A stretch of DNA of 39,787 nucleotides from JBFMGS01 sp040752635 (GCA_040752635.1 JBFMGS010000016.1:1-39787); one strand, 5' to 3'. Positions 30,740 to 39,787 are shown, counted from the first letter of the stretch. Numbers and translations: made by a program. Notes: generated by a model not told the origin, from the sequence alone.

Positions 30740-31627
30740 TTACGGACGCAAGGCGAGCCTCTCAAGGAAACCTGTCAGCCTGCTGGACGAAGTTGGTTGT
30801 TCGATCCGACCGTTCAGTCTTTCGGCGATCTCGACGACGGCGCGAGCCGCAGGGCATGATGGATACCGCAGCACGAAGGGCTCCTGCTGCATCACCGCCC
30901 TCGCCACAAGCGGATCCCTGGGGACGAAACCCAGGAGTCTCAAGCTCACCGAGATGAACCTCTTTGCGACAAGGGTTATCTTTTCCGCCGCGTCTTGCGC
31001 CTCCCCCAGGTCTTTCGCCATGTTCACCACCAACATTACAGGCGCAGCAGGGTTCTCATAGGAGACCACCTTCACCGTGGCATAGGCATCGGCAAGCGCG
31101 GTCGGCTCGGGCGTTGTGATCACGATCACCTCTTGAGCCGCGGCAAGGAACCCGACGACCCCGGGAGAAAGGCCTGCCCCGGTATCCACGATGATGAACT
31201 CCGCCTCCCGTTCTATAGACCCCAAAGCCGCCACGAGGGCCGCCCGCTCGGCCTCGGGCAGGCGCAAGAGAGAAGCTACACCTGATCCGCATGGTACTAT
31301 CTTGATACCCCCAGGGCCCGAGACCACGACATCCGCGAGACCGACCTCCCCTGCCGCAACGTGGGCTAGCGTGTATCTTGGTATGATGCCGAGCATGACG
31401 TCGATGTTGCCAAGGCCGAGGTCAGCATCGAGCACTACCACCCGCGCCCCGCTGGCGGCGAGCGCGATGGACACATTCAACACGAGGCTTGTCTTTCCCA
31501 CGCCACCTTTCCCGCTGGTGACAGCGATAATGCGCGGTGCGCCGCCGGATGAGCCCGGGGTGTGTGGTCGGCGCGTATGGCGCCCTCCGGTAGCAATGTC
31601 ACGAAGGCTCTCCGCCTGGTCAGCCAT
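30740..31627 (-). CDS. flhG: FlhG/YlxH MinD-like ATPase
   Basis: Controls flagellar number and placement with FlhF. The N-terminal activator motif DQAESLR (residues 3-9) stimulates the FlhF GTPase. ATPase motifs: the deviant Walker A SGKGGVGKTSLVLN (about 38-51), DADLGLGNIDVMLG, and Walker-B-like IIVDTGAGLS. The C-terminus (GRIEQPTSSSRLTGFLERLAL) may hold the amphipathic membrane helix. The ATG at 31627 puts DQAESLR at the very N-terminus, as in the family; the open frame continues upstream only in overlap with flhF. It follows the flhF stop directly, overlapping by zero to a few bases. Confidence 0.95.
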   Translation of the reverse strand: MADQAESLRDIATGGRHTRRPHTPGSSGGAPRIIAVTSGKGGVGKTSLVLNVSIALAASGARVVVLDADLGLGNIDVMLGIIPRYTLAHVAAGEVGLADVVVSGPGGIKIVPCGSGVASLLRLPEAERAALVAALGSIEREAEFIIVDTGAGLSPGVVGFLAAAQEVIVITTPEPTALADAYATVKVVSYENPAAPVMLVVNMAKDLGEAQDAAEKITLVAKRFISVSLRLLGFVPRDPLVARAVMQQEPFVLRYPSCPAARAVVEIAERLNGRIEQPTSSSRLTGFLERLALRP

Positions 31628-31628
31628 T

Positions 31629-32414
31629 TCAGCTCCCACCCATATCTGCAAGTCTATCCCTGTCGCCTGCCTCGTCGGCCCGCCGCGCCTTCCCCTGACC
31701 CTCGTTCTTCGGAGCATGTTCGCCGGCCTGCACCGTATCAGCCCCTACGGTGCCGTCAAGGATCCACCTGGCAAGACGGGAAGCATCCGCCACTTCAATA
31801 TCCTCTGGCACGTTTTGGCCGTACGTGACGTAAGAGATCGGGGTTTTCACAGAGCTTGTCACGCCGAGGATCGCTCCGAAACGCGTGGTCTCATCGAGCT
31901 TGGAGAAGATGAGCCTGTTGACACCGCATGGGCTGAACCTCTCCACTGTTTCCAGGAGGTCGCGCGGCCGCGTGGTCATGCTGAGCACGAGGTGCGCCTC
32001 GTCAACCCGCGCTGCTTCGAGGAAAGCTTTCAGCTCCGCCATGTGCATGCTGCTTCTCGGGCTTCTGCCGGCCGTATCGATGAGTACGAGGTCGCGGCCC
32101 TCGTGTGATGCAAGCGCCTGGCGCATCTCGGCTGGCGTGTAGACAACCTCACAAGGCACGCCGATTATCTCCGCGTATGTGCGCAGTTGCTCAACCGCAG
32201 CTATCCTGTAAGTATCCGCAGTGACGAATGCCACCTTCTTTTTCCCGAAGAGCGCTGAGAGGGCCGCTATCTTGGCGAGGGTCGTGGTCTTGCCGACGCC
32301 GGTGGGGCCCACCAGGGCCACCACCTTGCGCGCGCCGGGAGCGAGGCCGACGCCCCCGGCCACCGGGATCATGCCCGTGATGAGGTCGAGGACGAGTTCG
32401 TATGCGGTCTTCCC
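31629..32414 (-). CDS. flhF: FlhF SRP-type GTPase (5' end in gap)
   Basis: SRP-family GTPase that sets the flagellar assembly site. The visible 262 residues are the GTP-binding part: P-loop VGPTGVGKTTTLAK, VTADTYRIAAVEQLRTYAEI, DTAGRSPRS and SKLDETTRFGAILG. The N-terminal B domain and start are in the gap. The C-terminus carries an extra charged, probably disordered tail of about 40 residues (TVQAGEHAPKNEGQGKARRA). The stop nearly meets the flhG start. Confidence 0.95.
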   Translation of the reverse strand, partial: GKTAYELVLDLITGMIPVAGGVGLAPGARKVVALVGPTGVGKTTTLAKIAALSALFGKKKVAFVTADTYRIAAVEQLRTYAEIIGVPCEVVYTPAEMRQALASHEGRDLVLIDTAGRSPRSSMHMAELKAFLEAARVDEAHLVLSMTTRPRDLLETVERFSPCGVNRLIFSKLDETTRFGAILGVTSSVKTPISYVTYGQNVPEDIEVADASRLARWILDGTVGADTVQAGEHAPKNEGQGKARRADEAGDRDRLADMGGS

Positions 32415-32514
32415 NNNNNNNNNNNNNNNNNNNNNNNNNNNNNNNNNNNNNNNNNNNNNNNNNNNNNNNNNNNNNNNNNNNNNNNNNNNNNNNNNNNNNN
32501 NNNNNNNNNNNNNN
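32415..32514. other. Scaffold gap (100 N), flhF / flhA
   Basis: Exactly 100 N. It hides about 55 codons of the flhA 3' end and the whole N-terminal domain of flhF (over 100 codons), so the true gap is probably at least 0.5 kb. Confidence 0.97.
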
Positions 32515-34393
32515 TCAGGGATTGCACGATCCCCGGCTGAAGCGCGGGAAGGCCGTTTTCTGCCCGCGCCTCCAGGGACTTTGCGATTTCCTCCTCGAAC
32601 TCTGGATCAACTGTGGCTACCACAAGCTCTCCGTCAATGTTCCGGTATTGCCTGCATATCGAGCGCGCCAGCGCTGCCCTCGCATACTCAGTGAGCATGT
32701 CGAGATCGCGGGTCTCCCGCGCATGATCGCCCAGGGCTTCCAGTATCGTAGCCACACTGCGGATGGACACGCCTTCGCGCAACAGGTTCTGAAGCACCTT
32801 CTGGATGTCGCCGATGGTCAGAAGATTCGGGACGAGCTCCTCCACCACGGCGGGCTCAGTCTTCTTCACGTTTTCCACAAGGTCCGCGGTGGCCTGGCGT
32901 CCGAGGATCTCCGGAGCGTGCTTGCGTATAACCTCAGTCAGGTGAGTCACGATGACGGAGGTCGGATCGACCACAGTGTAGCCTGCCATTTCCGCCCTCT
33001 CCCGCTCCGCCTCCGGTATCCACAAGGCTGGAAAACCAAAAGCAGGCTCAACGGTCTCGATGCCCGTTACCGGCTCGACTACGATCCCGGGGTTCATGGC
33101 AAGGTAGTATCCCAGCATAACTTCACCGTGAGCAACTTCAACCCCGCGGATTTTGATGGCATACCCCGTCGGCCGCAGTTGGATGTTGTCACGGATCCGT
33201 ATGTGCGGCAGCACCAGCCCCATCTCCACGGCAATCTGCCGCCTCACCATGGTCACCCGCTCCAGCAGGTTCCCGCCTTGACTTTCCTCGGCAAGCGGGA
33301 TGAGGCCGTAGCCGATCTCGAGCTCGAGAAGATCGACCGAGAGAAGGGACATCACGTTCTCGGGCTGCTTCGGGGCGGGAGGCGGTTTTTGGACCTCCTC
33401 CTCAGCTCTTGAACGTTGCCTCTCAGCCCCGTTCATTGCGTAGGCGAGCGCCCCGGCAGCACCAGCTATCAAGAAGAACGGGAGCTTCGGGAGGCCAGGC
33501 ACCATCCCGAATACCACGAGCATACCTGCGGCAATGGCCACCGCCCTCGGCTGCGCCAGCAGTTGAGTCGTGACCTCCTGCCCGAAGTTGGATTGGGCCG
33601 CCGCACGGGTCACGATTATGCCGGTTGCCGTGGAGATAAGAAGCGCAGGTATCTGCGATACCAGTCCATCTCCGACGGTGAGAAGCGCAAAGGTTTGGAG
33701 CGCCTGCATAACGGGCATGCGCAACTGGATCACGCCGATAACGATACCGCCCAGGATGTTTATGAGGGTGATTATTATTCCCGCGATGGCATCGCCCCTC
33801 ACGAACTTGCTCGCACCGTCCATGGCGCCGTAGAAGTCGGCCTCGAGTTCTATGGCGCGCCTCCTTGCCCTCGCGGCCTGCTCGTCGATAAGCCCGGCGT
33901 TCAGGTCCGCATCGATGGACATCTGCTTCCCCGGCATGGCATCAAGCGTAAACCTGGCTGCTACCTCTGCCACACGTCCCGCGCCGTTTGTAATTACTAC
34001 AAACTGGATCACCACAAGGATTATGAAAACGACCATGCCGACGACATAGTTGCCGCCGACGACGAAGTTGCCGAAGGCCTCGATGACCCTCCCGGCATAG
34101 CCGTGCAGGAGAATGAGCCGGGTGGACGAGACGTTGAGTGCAAGCCGGAAGAGCGTTGCCACAAGGAGCAAAGACGGGAACGACGAGAAATCCAGGGCGT
34201 CGCGGGTGTACATGGTCACGAGCAGCACGACGAGAGAGAAGGTTATGTTGAACGTGAGGAACACGTCCAGCACAAGCGTAGGCAGCGGGACAATCATCAT
34301 CACCAGGATGACGACGACCGCAACGGCGACAAGCACGTCACTGTGTTTTGCCAGCCTGCCCATGCCTGCCGGCTCGACCTTGCTCACAGCCAT
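32515..34393 (-). CDS. flhA: Flagellar export gate protein FlhA (3' end in gap)
   Basis: Largest subunit of the type III export gate. The visible 626 residues include about eight N-terminal membrane segments (18-330). The FHIPEP-family signature is present in FRLALNVSSTRLIL, and MPGKQMSIDADLNAGLIDEQ is the cytoplasmic loop. The soluble C-terminal domain follows (from about 345; LEIGYGLIPLA onward), which docks export cargo. The last 55 or so residues are in the gap. GGAGGT lies 9 nt before the ATG, overlapping the flhB stop. Confidence 0.97.
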
Positions 34394-34400
34394 TTACCTA

Positions 34401-35480
34401 TTACCTCCACGCGCCCGCTCGACCGGCCCTCTTATTCAGGTAGTAGACGTAGGCCAGGATCTCCGCAACTGCCTTGTAAAGATGCGCCGGGATTTCGCGC
34501 CCGATATCGACGGCCTTGTATAACGCCTGGGCCAGGGGCTTGTTCTCAACGATGGGCACGTTATTGGCAATAGCAAGATCCCGGATCCTTTGAGCGAGAA
34601 GCCTTGCGCCCTTTGCCACGACCTTCGGCGCCTTCATCGTCTCGGGGTCATACTTTAGAGCCACGGCCAGGTGCACAGGGTTCGTCACAACAACGTCCGC
34701 CTTTGGCACTTCCTGCATCATCCTGTGCGTGGCTATCTGCCGCTGCCGCGCGCGGATCCTCGCGCGAAGCACGGGATCCCCTTCCGTTTGTCTGAGTTCC
34801 TCCTTAACCTCTTGCTTCGTCATCTTCAAGCTGTTCAGAAACTCCCACCTCTGGTATGCGTAATCAAGCGCCGCCAGCACCGCGAGGGCGATGCTGATGC
34901 GTAGGCCCAATCGTAACGCGAGGCTTCCCACGGTAACGAGAATCTGCCCTGACTCCATGGCGCCTGTTGCGACGAGCAAGGGGTAGTCTTGCCGCAGCGT
35001 CAGGTAGCCGTAATATCCGATGATGATTACCTTGGCACAAGACTTCAAGAGTTCAGCGAGGGCCCTCCCCGAGAAAATCCTGGCCAGCCCCGCTGCGGGA
35101 TCGATTCTCGACAGGCGCGGCGCGAGCGGCTCAGCAGTAAAGACGAGCCCCACCTGAGCCAGGTTCGTGACAAGCCCGACGATGAAACTTGCCGCCACCA
35201 CCGGCCCCGCTACCTTGCCGACCTCTATGAGAACGTTCATGCCGAGGGAGTAAAGCCCGTCGGATGAGAAGTCACGGTGCGATAGCGTCCTGCCCAATAG
35301 TCCGCTCATAAAGCCCCCGAGCTCCGCGAACATGAACCCGCCCGACGCGCCGAGAACCCCGAGTGTTGCAAGAAGTATGGCCGCGGAGCTGACTTCGACG
35401 CTCCTTGCCACCTGCCCGCGCCTTCTAGCTTCCTGGCGCCGCTTTGGTGTCGCGGCTTCTGTGCGATCCTCGCGCGGCAT
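34401..35480 (-). CDS. flhB: Flagellar export switch protein FlhB
   Basis: Switches export from rod/hook to filament substrates. The 359-residue protein has the basic start EAATPKRRQEARRRGQVARS, about four membrane segments (32-205) and the cytoplasmic domain. The self-cleavage site reads N267-P-V-H270 (VVTNPVHLAVALKY) instead of the common NPTH. The essential Asn and Pro remain, so cleavage should still occur. The ATG follows the fliR stop after 3 nt. Confidence 0.97.
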   Translation of the reverse strand: MPREDRTEAATPKRRQEARRRGQVARSVEVSSAAILLATLGVLGASGGFMFAELGGFMSGLLGRTLSHRDFSSDGLYSLGMNVLIEVGKVAGPVVAASFIVGLVTNLAQVGLVFTAEPLAPRLSRIDPAAGLARIFSGRALAELLKSCAKVIIIGYYGYLTLRQDYPLLVATGAMESGQILVTVGSLALRLGLRISIALAVLAALDYAYQRWEFLNSLKMTKQEVKEELRQTEGDPVLRARIRARQRQIATHRMMQEVPKADVVVTNPVHLAVALKYDPETMKAPKVVAKGARLLAQRIRDLAIANNVPIVENKPLAQALYKAVDIGREIPAHLYKAVAEILAYVYYLNKRAGRAGAWR

Positions 35481-35483
35481 GGG

Positions 35484-36263
35484 CTACCTCACACCCCCCA
35501 AGAGCGCCAGAATGTCCCGGCCCAGGCCGCTAAGCGACCTCTGCAGAATGATCGCGAAAACCGGGATCGCGACCGCGAGCGTCAGGAGCCCCACGCCGAT
35601 CTTCATGGGAAACCCCACGATGAAGATGTTCACCTGGGGAACCGTCCTGGCGAGCACCGCCATGGCCACGTCTGCGAGAAGCAGCGTGCACGTAACTGGC
35701 GCCGCGATCTTGAAAGCTACAGCCGCCGTATTGCAGAAAACCCTGACCACCCCGACCTGGAGTCTCGATGTAAGGGCGAAGCCCGCGATGGGCACCACAC
35801 CGTAGCTCTCGACGAGCCCGGCAAGCAGCAGGTGATGGCCGTTGAACACCAGCAGTAGCAGCACGGCCAGGAGATACTGAAACTGCCCTATGACTGTGAC
35901 CTGCCTGTTCGCCACCGGATCCACCACGTTTACGAGCCCGAACCCGATTTGGATGTCTACAAGCTGGCCTGCGAGCTGCACCGCCACCAGCAAGAGCGAG
36001 CCCACGTATCCGATGATCGCGCCGACAAGGATCTCCCGTCCAATACACACGGCGTATGGAACGATCTCGCCAGGGTATCCTCCGGCGGGCGCACTTACCA
36101 GCGGAAAGATCACGAAGGCAATAACTGCAGATATGCCTGCCTTCACCTGGAGCGGCACGTTGTAACTCCCAAAGATAGGCGCAAACCCGAACATGCCGCC
36201 TATCCTGGCGAGGACCAGGAGGTAAGTCTGGACTTTAACCATCGCGACGTCACCGAGATACAT
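35484..36263 (-). CDS. fliR: Flagellar export gate protein FliR
   Basis: Membrane subunit of the export gate (259 residues, about six hydrophobic segments). Family-typical sequence: GFAPIFGSYNVPLQVKAG, AGQLVDIQIGFGLVNVVDP and VNIFIVGFPMKIGVGLL. It assembles with FliP and FliQ into the core pore. The ATG has AAAGGA 9 nt upstream and lies 13 nt after fliQ. Confidence 0.97.
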   Translation of the reverse strand: MYLGDVAMVKVQTYLLVLARIGGMFGFAPIFGSYNVPLQVKAGISAVIAFVIFPLVSAPAGGYPGEIVPYAVCIGREILVGAIIGYVGSLLLVAVQLAGQLVDIQIGFGLVNVVDPVANRQVTVIGQFQYLLAVLLLLVFNGHHLLLAGLVESYGVVPIAGFALTSRLQVGVVRVFCNTAAVAFKIAAPVTCTLLLADVAMAVLARTVPQVNIFIVGFPMKIGVGLLTLAVAIPVFAIILQRSLSGLGRDILALLGGVR

Positions 36264-36276
36264 CCGAGACCGTCCT

Positions 36277-36546
36277 TTACAGCACGTAGTTCGGCAGGTT
36301 GGAGAAAAGCTCGCGCGTAAACTCGACGAGTGTCCGGAGCATCCATGGGCCGAACAGCACGAGCGCTATGATCACCGCCAGGATCTTCGGCACGAGAGCA
36401 AGAGTCATTTCCTGAATCTGCGTCACCGCCTGAAGTACGCTTACAACAAGCCCCGCGACGAGTGCGAACACGAGCACGGGAGCGGCGAGTTCGAGGGTCA
36501 CGAATATCGCCCGCTGCCCGATCGCTGCCACAACTTCCTGGGTCAA
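36277..36546 (-). CDS. fliQ: Flagellar export gate protein FliQ
   Basis: An 89-residue protein with two membrane helices and the family motif SVLQAVTQIQEMTLALVPKI between them. It wraps around the FliP/FliR core. The start is TTG at 36546: GAGGTGA lies 6 nt upstream and the predicted MTQEVV start is typical of the family. Confidence 0.96.
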   Translation of the reverse strand: MTQEVVAAIGQRAIFVTLELAAPVLVFALVAGLVVSVLQAVTQIQEMTLALVPKILAVIIALVLFGPWMLRTLVEFTRELFSNLPNYVL

Positions 36547-36588
36547 TGCCGCTCACCTCACAGCCATGATAGCTCGACCCCTACAGTC

Positions 36589-37467
36589 TCAGCGAAAACT
36601 CTGAAGCAACGAACGGACCACCAGATTCCACCCGTCCACCATGACAAACAGTAACAGCTTGAAAGGTAGCGATATCATTACCGGCGGCAGCATCAGCATC
36701 CCCATGGACATGAGCACGCTCGCAACGACCATGTCGATGACAAGGAACGGCACGTAGATCACGAACCCGATCTCGAAAGCCGTCTTGAGCTCGCTGATTG
36801 CAAACGCGGGGATGAGCACCAGCATAGGCACCTCAGACGGGTTTGCAGGACGTTTGGCCTTTGCAAGGCTGGTGAACAACGCCAGGTCGCTCTGCCGCGT
36901 CTGTTTCAGCATGAATTCTCTTATAGGGCCAGACGCCCTCTCCATCGCTGCCTGCTGCGATATCTCCCCTCGCAGGTATGGCTGCAATGCTTGCTCGTTC
37001 ATGGCACCCAGGGCAGGCGCCATTACGAAAAACGTGAGAAAGAGCGCAAGAGCTACAAGCACTTGGTTCGGCGGCACCTGTTGCGAGCCGAGCGCGCTCC
37101 GGACGAAGGACAACACGATCACGATCCTCGTAAACGAGGTGAGCATTATGAGGATCGCCGGCGCAAGCGTCAGCACGGTAAGCAGCGCAAGGATCTGCAG
37201 GGACGCCGATACGTCCTCCGCGCTCCTCGCTGGCCGCACCCCTATATCGATCCTGGGAAGCGGCAACACCCCCGGGTCCTGCGAACCCACCTGATCCGAG
37301 GCTGGCGACGCCTGAGCATGCGCCACAGCCTGGCCTGCCAGAACGCAGGCAACCCCAATCGCTACCACAGCCACAACCTGGCAGGCGCTAGCTGCGCACC
37401 ACCTGGCGGTCGGCTTTCCCTTACGCACTGCCGCCACCATCCGTTTCGCTCTCTGTAACACCTTCAT
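36589..37467 (-). CDS. fliP: Flagellar export gate protein FliP
   Basis: Core pore subunit of flagellar export. About 292 residues with a cleavable N-terminal signal (hydrophobic 27-50, ending near AHAQASP), then about four membrane segments. The FliP signature is present: LTSFTRIVIVLSFVRSALG and PPNQVLVALALFLTFFVM, then FEIGFVIYVPFLVIDMVVASVLMSMGM. The ATG at 37467 overlaps fliO by 47 nt. The ATG at 37440 is an alternative giving a 20-nt overlap; both leave the signal intact. Confidence 0.95.
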   Translation of the reverse strand: MKVLQRAKRMVAAVRKGKPTARWCAASACQVVAVVAIGVACVLAGQAVAHAQASPASDQVGSQDPGVLPLPRIDIGVRPARSAEDVSASLQILALLTVLTLAPAILIMLTSFTRIVIVLSFVRSALGSQQVPPNQVLVALALFLTFFVMAPALGAMNEQALQPYLRGEISQQAAMERASGPIREFMLKQTRQSDLALFTSLAKAKRPANPSEVPMLVLIPAFAISELKTAFEIGFVIYVPFLVIDMVVASVLMSMGMLMLPPVMISLPFKLLLFVMVDGWNLVVRSLLQSFR

Positions 37468-37825
37468 CCGAAAACCTTCGGGCGTAAGCATCCAGGATCT
37501 CGCCAAACGCGCGCTCCCTGCTCGGGCCGGGTTGCAACCGGCGTTCACCCTCCAGAGACTCGCCACCGACTTCTGTAATAAGTGTGATATGCGTACCGGT
37601 CGCACCCACTACGAGGAACCTGTCGGCTACCCGAACGATATGCAGCGCCCTTCCCGGTCCGAGGCCGAGCGACTCGCGGATCTCCATGGCGGGCCTTCCG
37701 CGCGTGCCGATCCCCTTGTGCTGAACAGCCCGAAGAGCGATCCCCGCAAGGTTTATGAGCACGATAACTATAGCAAGCCCTACCGCTAACCTGATGCCGG
37801 TTGCGACTGCATCCCCCACGGCCAC
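37421..37825 (-). CDS. fliO: Flagellar assembly protein FliO
   Basis: Chaperone-like membrane protein for FliP assembly. The 134-residue protein has a single membrane segment (about 10-32) and a small cytoplasmic domain (LGLGPGRALHIVRVADRFLVVGATGTHITLI). The GTG start could be 37825 or 37819; AAGGAG is better spaced for the second. It follows the fliN stop by 8 nt and overlaps the fliP start. Confidence 0.9.
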   Translation of the reverse strand: MAVGDAVATGIRLAVGLAIVIVLINLAGIALRAVQHKGIGTRGRPAMEIRESLGLGPGRALHIVRVADRFLVVGATGTHITLITEVGGESLEGERRLQPGPSRERAFGEILDAYARRFSDEGVTESETDGGGSA

Positions 37826-37833
37826 CAGCTCCT

Positions 37834-38265
37834 TCAGCCCTTCTCGCCGCTGACCCTCTCGGCAGGCGATACTATATCGACCACCCTGACGCCGAAGCTC
37901 TCATCGATCACCACGACCTCGCCCCTGGCCACGAGCTTGCCGTTGACAAGGATGTCCACAGGCTCCCCTGCGCTCCTGTCGAGCTCCACAACAGACCCCG
38001 GGCCAAGATCGAGGATGTCGCGGATGGCCATGTTCGTCCTCCCGAGTTCGACGGCGATTGGTAGAGGCACATCCAGAAGGAGGTCGATGTTGTTGTGCGC
38101 GGCCGCTCGCGTCTTCTCCCCGAACGGGGCGAACTCGGCCTTCTCGAATGCCCTGTCCAGGCCGTGCCTGTATTCCTGGCCTGCAGAGGTCCCCGAGGAT
38201 GGCCCGCCCCCGCCCGGGCCTGGCGCCTCGGGAAGTTCCATAGAGACTGGCTCATCAGACATCAT
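37834..38265 (-). CDS. fliN: Flagellar motor switch protein FliN
   Basis: C-ring component that sets rotation direction. The 143-residue protein has a Gly/Pro-rich N-terminus and the SpoA-type C-terminal domain (NIDLLLDVPLPIAVELGRTNMAIRDILDL and GEPVDILVNGKLVARGEVVVIDESFGVRV). It lacks the CheC-like phosphatase part of the FliY form used by Bacillus. The ATG overlaps the fliM stop by 4 nt and has GGAGG 6 nt upstream. Confidence 0.96.
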   Translation of the reverse strand: MMSDEPVSMELPEAPGPGGGGPSSGTSAGQEYRHGLDRAFEKAEFAPFGEKTRAAAHNNIDLLLDVPLPIAVELGRTNMAIRDILDLGPGSVVELDRSAGEPVDILVNGKLVARGEVVVIDESFGVRVVDIVSPAERVSGEKG

Positions 38266-39278
38266 AGCGTCCCTCCCCTATCGTGCAAAACGCGCGAGAC
38301 TTGAAACGCAAGCCGTTTTCCGATCACCCCTGGCCGCGCCAGGAACTTCGCGCTCTTTCCGATGCGCACAACCAGGTCCTGGCCGCGGCGGGCGTCGAGC
38401 CTGATGATGTCGCCAGGCGCAAGATCAACGAAATCCCCTACCAGGATGCTGGCCTGGCCGAGTTCCATGACCACCGGAACCCTGACCCCCGAGATGCCCC
38501 TCTTCAGCGCCTCAGGGAGCTTTCCGTCCGCCTGGCGCCCGGGCTCCTTCCTGAACCCGCGACTTGTGGTAAGCCTCGGAAGCACGGGTTGTAGTAGTGG
38601 GTATGGAAAGCAGAGGCCGATATTGCCCGTGGTATCCCCCAGCGCCAGCTCGATGACCACCGCACCGACAGTCTCGTTATCCGCTGTTATCTGAGCGAAC
38701 TCGGGACTCGCAACGATGTTCACGAGATGGAGTGTAAAAGGCGACACATCGCTCCAGGCCTCCGCGAGTATGTCGAGGATCTTCAATATGACGCCACGCA
38801 TGATTCTCTGTTCAATATCGGTAAGCTCGCGCGGCTTCCCTTTGGCCTGCCCCGGGCCGCCGAGGCGCCTGTCGAGTATTGCGAAAGCGAGAGACGGGCT
38901 GAACCAGAGAATGGCCTCACCATCAGGAGGGCTCACGCCGAAGACTGCAATGACGCTCGGAGCTGCCAGCGACGACGAGAACTCGTCGAACGAAAGCTGT
39001 TCACAGGAGACCAGCGTGTTCCTGATGGGAGTTCTCAGGTACGAGGACATCCATGACGAAAGCGTCCTTGCGAAAGCACCGTGGAGCATCTCAATTGTGC
39101 GCAACTGGTCCTTTGAGAGTTTATCGGGCCGCCGAAAGTCGTACGGCCTCACCTGCCGCGTGTCCGCACTCCGACCTTGCGCAGCGCGCTCCTCCTCCTG
39201 CTTTGCGAACGACGACAAAAGCGCGTTGATCTCTTCCTGCGAAAGAATGTCGCTCAAAGCGTCCCGCCCCCGCGTCAC
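38262..39278 (-). CDS. fliM: Flagellar motor switch protein FliM
   Basis: C-ring protein that binds CheY-phosphate and links to FliG. The 338-residue protein begins with the CheY-binding segment DILSQEEINALL, followed by the middle domain (about 45-230, YDFRRPDKLSKDQLRTIEMLHGAFAR) and a SpoA-type C-terminal domain. The GTG start overlaps the fliL stop by 4 nt. A TTG seven codons in would give MSDILSQEEIN, closer to most FliM proteins, and has a G-rich site upstream. Confidence 0.96.
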   Translation of the reverse strand: MTRGRDALSDILSQEEINALLSSFAKQEEERAAQGRSADTRQVRPYDFRRPDKLSKDQLRTIEMLHGAFARTLSSWMSSYLRTPIRNTLVSCEQLSFDEFSSSLAAPSVIAVFGVSPPDGEAILWFSPSLAFAILDRRLGGPGQAKGKPRELTDIEQRIMRGVILKILDILAEAWSDVSPFTLHLVNIVASPEFAQITADNETVGAVVIELALGDTTGNIGLCFPYPLLQPVLPRLTTSRGFRKEPGRQADGKLPEALKRGISGVRVPVVMELGQASILVGDFVDLAPGDIIRLDARRGQDLVVRIGKSAKFLARPGVIGKRLAFQVSRVLHDRGGTL

Positions 39279-39787
39279 TGGATCACGAATTCCAGGAAAT
39301 AAACACCCTTCACCCGTGCCGGCTCCTGTTTCCCGCTCGAGAGAGCTTGCTCGATAGCCTCCGCCACCTGTTGACGGACGGCATTCCTCCTTGAAACGTC
39401 AGTCAGGTCTTCTAGAGTCTGAGCGGACAACACCTCAAGGATGGCATCTCTCACCACGTATTCGGCCCTGGCGATGTCGCTGCTAGCTTTCCTGTGCGCA
39501 CATTCGACGCTGAGAGAGGCTTTCAGGTAGCGGGTTCCGTTGGTCCCCGCCACGTTTACTATGAACGGTTCGAAAGCGTACATCGGGCCCACCTTCGGAA
39601 CCGGCGCCTTGCCCGGGCCCGACGCTATCCGACCCGGCAGCCTGCCAGTGTAGACGAGCACACCGCCTGCTGCCGCAAGGCACACAACGGCCGCCCCGGC
39701 CAGTGCAAGCGCCGCGATTCTGCGGCCCCCCGGTTTTGCCCTGCTTTGCCGTTCCTTCTGCATGGCACGGAGATCCCGCGCGGACAT
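39275..39787 (-). CDS. fliL: Flagellar basal-body protein FliL
   Basis: Stator-associated membrane protein (170 residues as seen). Layout: a basic cytoplasmic head, one membrane segment (about 24-46) and the extracytoplasmic domain (MYAFEPFIVNVAG, RYLKASLSVEC, then VKGVYFLEFVIQ at the end). The ATG is the last three bases of the window, so a start further upstream cannot be ruled out. The stop overlaps the fliM start by 4 nt. Confidence 0.93.
   Translation of the reverse strand: MSARDLRAMQKERQSRAKPGGRRIAALALAGAAVVCLAAAGGVLVYTGRLPGRIASGPGKAPVPKVGPMYAFEPFIVNVAGTNGTRYLKASLSVECAHRKASSDIARAEYVVRDAILEVLSAQTLEDLTDVSRRNAVRQQVAEAIEQALSSGKQEPARVKGVYFLEFVIQ

Noticed and set aside
32402..34573. Long plus-strand frames over flhA and flhB
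   Set aside because: Shadow frames of GC-rich genes, composition biased to His/Arg/Asp, and one crosses the N-run.

Overview
The window looks like a high-GC, spore-forming, flagellated, probably anaerobic member of the Bacillota. The pointers are a SleB-type cortex-lytic hydrolase, the Bacillota flagellar order (fliL-M-N-O-P-Q-R-flhB-flhA-flhF-flhG-ycgR-sigma28-small protein-SwrB-like), a CsoR repressor and an EtfA with a ferredoxin domain. No rRNA, tRNA or CRISPR array was seen. There are three runs of exactly 100 N (28733-28832, 30309-30408, 32415-32514). They look like scaffold gaps of unknown true size, and each cuts the genes on both sides.

Region 1 (1-9.6 kb, all minus strand) is a catabolic operon for N-acetylhexosamine-containing glycans. 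In transcription order: an RpiR/MurR-type regulator, a cytosolic neutral-ceramidase-like amidase, a SIS-domain protein, a GH84-like N-acetylglucosaminidase, a sugar-binding protein, two sugar ABC permeases and a GH3 NagZ-like hexosaminidase that runs off the left edge. No ATPase subunit is present here. Region 2 (9.6-11.15 kb) holds a SNF2 helicase scrap and a csoR-trxA pair behind a strong promoter that overlaps a perfect CsoR-type operator.

Region 3 (11.17-22.43 kb, minus strand, eleven genes) is the most interesting part. It contains the poly-gamma-glutamate (PGA) synthesis genes pgsB, pgsC and pgsW. In the same run upstream lie a two-component system, a DctM/TRAP-like permease with a 47-residue membrane partner, a secreted gamma-glutamyltransferase-family enzyme, two exported or membrane-anchored M14/AstE-like zinc hydrolases and a secreted DUF6305 protein. 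I infer a combined make, trim, take-up and sense module for PGA or a related gamma-glutamyl compound; no pgsA is present in it.

Region 4 (22.4-25.5 kb) has a possible IS3 transposase remnant ahead of a tandem nitrilase-domain protein whose second domain has lost its catalytic cysteine, a HEPN-domain fragment with intact expression signals, and a SleB-like hydrolase. Region 5 (25.7-28.73 kb, plus strand) is an acyl-CoA dehydrogenase-etfB-etfA operon with a clear sigma-A promoter; the EtfA has two [4Fe-4S] motifs.

Region 6 (28.83-39.79 kb, minus strand) is the flagellar export and motor-switch operon. It is closely packed with many 4-nt start/stop overlaps and is interrupted by two of the three gaps.
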